Of a DNA stretch of 64,000 nucleotides, positions 60,341 to 64,000 are shown piece by piece. The position numbers and the translations under genes are program-made. The notes beneath the pieces were generated by a model, which did not search any database, was not told the DNA's origin, and worked only from the letters and a program-made list of their open reading frames with translations. The stretch is from Acanthosepion esculentum (lineage: Eukaryota > Mollusca > Cephalopoda > Sepiida > Sepiidae). Where the stretch lies: assembly GCA_964036315.1 (NCBI GenBank), contig OZ038495.1:24209190-24273189 (forward strand). The letters are read 5' to 3'. The stretch's first letter is position 1; every line of letters begins with the position of its first letter.

Positions 60341-61640
60341 GATATTAATTTAAGTTTGGAATTGATGGGAAAATCTTCTAAAGAGGGGGAAGCCATTATT
60401 AAAAATCTTCAAGGAGAAATTCGAGCTTTGGATGGTAAACTTATAGAGATTTGTATCAAAGCCTCCCTACACTTAGATGTAGGTGGTTTTATAGCTGAAC
60501 AAAGGGACGAATATGTTTTTCGAATCAGTATTAATAATCGGCTTGCAGTTATTGAAGAATCTGTTCAAGTATTTCTCACAGAACGCGAAACCAGTTCCTG
60601 AAACAATAGCCATCCAATGATCACAACTTCCAAATTACAGTGTGCTAATTTTAGCGGCATCAATTCATCTAAAATTGAATTTAAGATTTTTAAGTAACAA
60701 TTTAATAATTGTACCAATTCCATGAATTCTACCAAAGCAAACTTGGATATTTTAAAGAGTTATTTAGTTGGTTACGCACCGATAGCTAATATCATATCTC
60801 ACCTTAGAAGAAAACAATTACGGAATGGTTATAAATTTATTAACGAAAGAATATTTGGCTGTGCCTTTTATAATTCTTGAGATCTTCAAACAAATAATTC
60901 CCAGTTCTCCTAAATACGACGACTATTTTGTGACTGTTAAACATTATTTTGCTGAAGTGAAGGCTGATTTGTCCGAGTTGAGAACCTCGTATGATATGGC
61001 TTTTTTTTAGGATGACTCCTCTTTTATTCAAACTTGTAACCCACGAAATATTTGATAATCTACCCCATAATTTAAGGCGAGAAATCACTCACAGGATAGG
61101 TACCAGTTACCCTCCCTTAAAAGATGTGTTTGAAAATTATAACGAAGCCATCCACACATTAACAAAGTAAGCGTATCCCTTCCGCGTATATGAAAAGGAT
61201 ATTAAAATTAATAATTCCGATGAAAAGGAAAATAATATTGCTTCGTTACGGAATTTCGCTAATTTCTGAGAATTCATCTAAATTTTGAGCCACACGTGGT
61301 CACCTCATGGGAAGGTGTACAAAATATAACTTCTAGTTCCGTACTGCTCGTTGCAGATATTTGAAATTATGTATTAGATGCTCTAGTAATCGGCATAACA
61401 TTATTTTTTCCCTGTGAACAATGTTCATCTAAGTGACATATAACGCCATTATGCGGTAATCGTAAGAAGGGATATATCTTTTTACTCATTTAGTGGTCAG
61501 TACAAATGAAGAAAGCAATTTAATGCTGCCTATAGTAGAAATCACTTTATACTGGGGTGCCAAGAAAATATCTATAAACTGTTTATTTGACACAGGTAGC
61601 TAGCGGTCGAATTTCTCTAAAGGAATATTTAAAAAATTAA
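60341..61640 (+). pseudogene. BEL/Pao-like retrotransposon gag and protease, decayed
   Basis: In order: a helical N-terminus (60356-60600, ELMGKSSKEGEAIIKNLQ...); a capsid-like part with LQCANFSGINSSKIEFKIF (from 60635), LDILKSYLVGYAPIANII (60747-60800), NYGMVINLLTKEYL and LFKLVTHEIFDNLPHNLRRE (about 61019-61082); a CX2CX4HX4C knuckle at 61413-61454 with one stop inside it; and a retropepsin core ISINCLFDTGS (DTGS at 61589-61600). The F.G....W..F / L..K...L...L.G.A.. / NY..A...L pattern is that of the Pao gag domain (DUF1759). At least four stops and several frameshifts are present. Confidence 0.7.
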
Positions 61641-62200
61641 AATGTCCTGACTAGAGTCAGAGTCCTGGAGATTACCAAGTAAAAACTTATACGAGTTTTA
61701 TAAAAAATTAAACCAAGGAGTTTTAGACGAAAAATTTTGAAAAGGGAAATCACTTTCTATTCCCGTTTTGCTGGGCGAATTCATATTCAATTCGTAGTCG
61801 ATGATTTCCGACAAGTGATAACGAATTTGTCCAAGTTAGACTATAAATTAGCGTTTTCTCATAATCATAATATTAACCAAATATACATTCAAGGAATTCT
61901 GGGAGTGGACATTTTCCAACATATGGAAGATACCAAAAATGTATGAATGGATTGACAGGTAAAGTGCCTAATGGAATTGCCCCTTTCGGGAACATTCTAA
62001 ATTTTATATATAGACACCAAGCTACCTCAGCGGGATATAAAGCTTCAAACGTTCACCACTACTATAATTCTTGGACAATTTTCGTGTCCCGAACAAGGAG
62101 ACTTTGTATTAGAACCATAGTTAACATACCCTAAAATATTCCCAGATACCTCCGAATTATCTAACCTCAAATAGAACTTAGAGAAAATGGTTGCTGTGGA
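61641..62200 (+). pseudogene. Continuation of the BEL/Pao-like relic after the protease
   Basis: Contains GILGVDIFQHM (about 61890-61922), which fits the (I/L)LG.D end of a retropepsin, then after a frameshift GKVPNGIAPFGNILNFIY (from about 61961). RT motifs of the same element are not found; the Penelope-like sequence starts soon after, so the element is truncated here. Confidence 0.5.
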
Positions 62201-62279
62201 TTCATGCGCATCATTCTTCGATGATGAACAGTGATTACAACAGAAACAAATAGATAAATTCGATAACAGCAATAGAGTT

Positions 62280-63350
62280 CAAATACAAAATCATTATACA
62301 CCAACATACCCATCACGAAATGTCTCAACATATTGAAAAACCACCTCGAAATCTCCGAAGAAAAGCTTCCTCTACTCGTCCAAAAAATTATAAAAATATG
62401 CAAACTAATCACTAACCACTACTTCTTCTCTTTCAACAATATTCTCTACAAGCAAAAATTCGGCTTACATATGGGATCACCTCTCAGTGTCGTCCTCGCT
62501 TGATCTTTTCTAGAATTCTTAGAATCCGGTCCATTTAGACACATCGTACCAAACAACTCTAAGATATATAGATGACGCCCGCTTAACATATCACCAAAAT
62601 ACAAACCTATTAGATATAATAATGAAACTCACCAATTCACACAAATTAGAAATAAACAATTGTCTACCCCGTCTTGACATTTTATTAATACGCAACAATG
62701 AGAGATTAAATTTTAAAGTTTATCGCAAACCCTAAAACAAAAACGATCTAATCAACTTCTATTCCCGCTACAACCAAAAAATAACATCTGGACTAATATG
62801 ATTTTACATCAGAGCCCTTAGAATATGTATCCCGGAACACTTAAAGGAAGAAGAGAAATATATTGAGAAAAAATTCAAACTTATTCACTACCCACATCAT
62901 GTTATAACCAACGTTAAAAAACGAGATTACACAATCGACAAAGCCAAAAAAAAAGAAAAAAAGACACCACCAATAACACTTCTAACAAAGATTACGCAAA
63001 ATTAATAATGCTGTTCTCCAACACTATTTCTTTTAAACTCGCAAACAAATTAGTCATCCCTAATACTAGGATCGTTACCACCAAGATAATCGAAGATATA
63101 ATTAGAAAGAAAAATAAACCCAGCGCTAATTTAAATGCCGGGATTTATCAAATAGATTGTTTACAGTGCAAAAATGTCTACGTAGTGTAGACGTCACGTG
63201 ATCTAAAAGCCCGCATCTACAAACACAAGGGAGACTTATGTTTGGACAAAAGATCTAACTCTCTTATTTTTCAACGAAACGATGCTGGACATAAATTTGA
63301 TTTCACTAATGTCACCCTAATTAAAAAAGAACATAATTCGTTGAGGAGAA
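62280..63350 (+). pseudogene. Penelope-like element: reverse transcriptase and GIY-YIG endonuclease, decayed
   Basis: The RT begins in one frame at 62327 with LKNHLEISEEKLPLLVQ, NIFYKQKFGLHMGSPLSVV (about 62434-62490), one stop, and SFLEFLESGPFRHIV. After a +1 shift it continues with LRYIDDARLTYHQN (YIDD at 62565-62576), LPRLDILLIRN and FKVYRKP. These are the Penelope-type RT signatures (F.Q..G..MGSPLS, RY.DD, LPFLD.L..R, VYRKPT). The C-terminus at 63008-63340 has AGIYQIDCLQCKNVYVV, a stop, then SRDLKARIYKHKGDL, a GIY-YIG nuclease with the extra cysteine pair. At least five stops and frameshifts make it inactive. Confidence 0.8.
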
Positions 63351-63870
63351 AATAAATTAAAAACTTAATAATTACATTATTAGCAACTATAAACATACGC
63401 CTAAAAATTACATTACATTTCCATCTTTCTTTGAATCGATTCTTAAACAACCTAATACATGCTTAAAGAGATCATTCATAAATTAGATTGATGTGACACC
63501 CCCACTGCTCTGGCTGACGGCACAAAGGTGATGACATTAGAAATCCCACTAGACAGACGCGCATACACAATTATGAATATACATTACCATTCAATGCTCA
63601 CTTAGATAGGCAAGAATCTTCACGAACTTACATGCATATGGAATTATCTACGGCTTTTATGCATATGATACGTGACTGGCCAATGAGAACTGGCCCAAAC
63701 AAATTGAAAATATCAGAGCTTCTGCTTTTTTGTCTGTTTTCTCTCAAACTCTGCTGAACCTGTCATAATAGTGAAACATGTTAGATTGATATACGTTTCC
63801 TATTTGTTATTTATTTTATCATCCTGCCTGTCAGATTCCGATTCATATTTGACCGGCATTTGATCTTTAA
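63351..63870 (+). other. Probable 3' part of the Penelope-like relic
   Basis: No ORF. Near its end, CTGAACCTGTCATAATAGTG followed by AAACATG (63753-63779) resembles the stem-loop close to the 3' end of Penelope-like elements. The exact end of the element is not visible. Confidence 0.4.
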
Positions 63871-63907
63871 CACACACACACACACACACTTATATATATA
63901 TATATAT
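63871..63907. repeat. (CA)n-(TA)n microsatellite
   Basis: CA repeats to 63889, then TA repeats to 63907. Confidence 0.96.
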
Positions 63908-63977
63908 AGTCAAACCTAATGATCCAGACAAACCTACCAAGGTTTCACTTAGACAGATCGACACGAGTATAGTTACC

Positions 63978-64000
63978 TATATATATATATATATATATAT
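63978..64000. repeat. (TA)n microsatellite, cut by the window end
   Basis: TA repeats run to the last base. Confidence 0.95.

Overview
This is eukaryotic, animal-type DNA. It has split coding exons with GT/AG splice sites, several classes of non-LTR and Penelope-like retroelement relics, a 5S-rRNA-derived fragment, and long (TA)n, (GT)n and (AAT)n microsatellites. The element mix and microsatellite style suggest an invertebrate, plausibly a mollusc such as a cephalopod. That assignment is inference; no species marker is visible.

Positions 1-50548 are one head-to-tail tandem array of a 7.1 kb LINE (non-LTR retrotransposon), all copies on the minus strand. There are seven complete units (745-7867, 7868-14981, 14982-22103, 22104-29224, 29225-36332, 36333-43439, 43440-50548) plus the 5'UTR of an eighth (1-744), so the array continues left of the window. 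Each unit reads, 5' to 3' on the minus strand: a 0.82 kb AT-rich 5'UTR with a row of hairpins, four of them cUUCGg tetraloops in the RNA sense; ORF1 (687 aa, RNA-binding Gag-like with a CCHC knuckle); 11 nt; ORF2 (1154 aa from its ATG, apurinic-type endonuclease plus reverse transcriptase plus C-terminal CCHC, Tx1/L1-like); a 0.75 kb 3'UTR; and AATAAA 4 nt before the next unit. No spacer or poly(A) lies between units. Units 1, 3, 5 and 7 are intact in both ORFs. Units 2 and 4 share a nonsense codon in the RT. Unit 6 has a +1 frameshift in ORF1. Units 1+2 and 3+4 form a 14,236-bp higher-order duplication, and several units are mosaics of variant blocks.

At 50548/50549 the array stops sharply inside a Penelope-like GIY-YIG coding relic on the same strand. 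From 50.5 to 64 kb there is single-copy or low-copy DNA full of old repeats: two decayed Penelope-like C-terminal segments (51.4-52.3 kb); two exons of an SLC22-type organic ion transporter on the minus strand (53262-53365 and 54050-54272); two CR1/jockey-like LINE 3' relics, one nested in a Tigger/pogo-like DNA transposon (55714-56854); three copies of an unnamed CT-rich repeat; a 5S-derived fragment (58.4 kb); a 0.57 kb near-perfect inverted repeat (58965-59538); a decayed BEL/Pao-like gag-protease (60.3-62.1 kb); and a decayed Penelope-like RT/GIY-YIG element (62.3-63.8 kb).

The transporter exons are read on the same strand as the LINE array and the next downstream exon is not seen between 53262 and the array. 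The array of more than 50 kb therefore appears to sit in, or to have interrupted, the transporter's intron.
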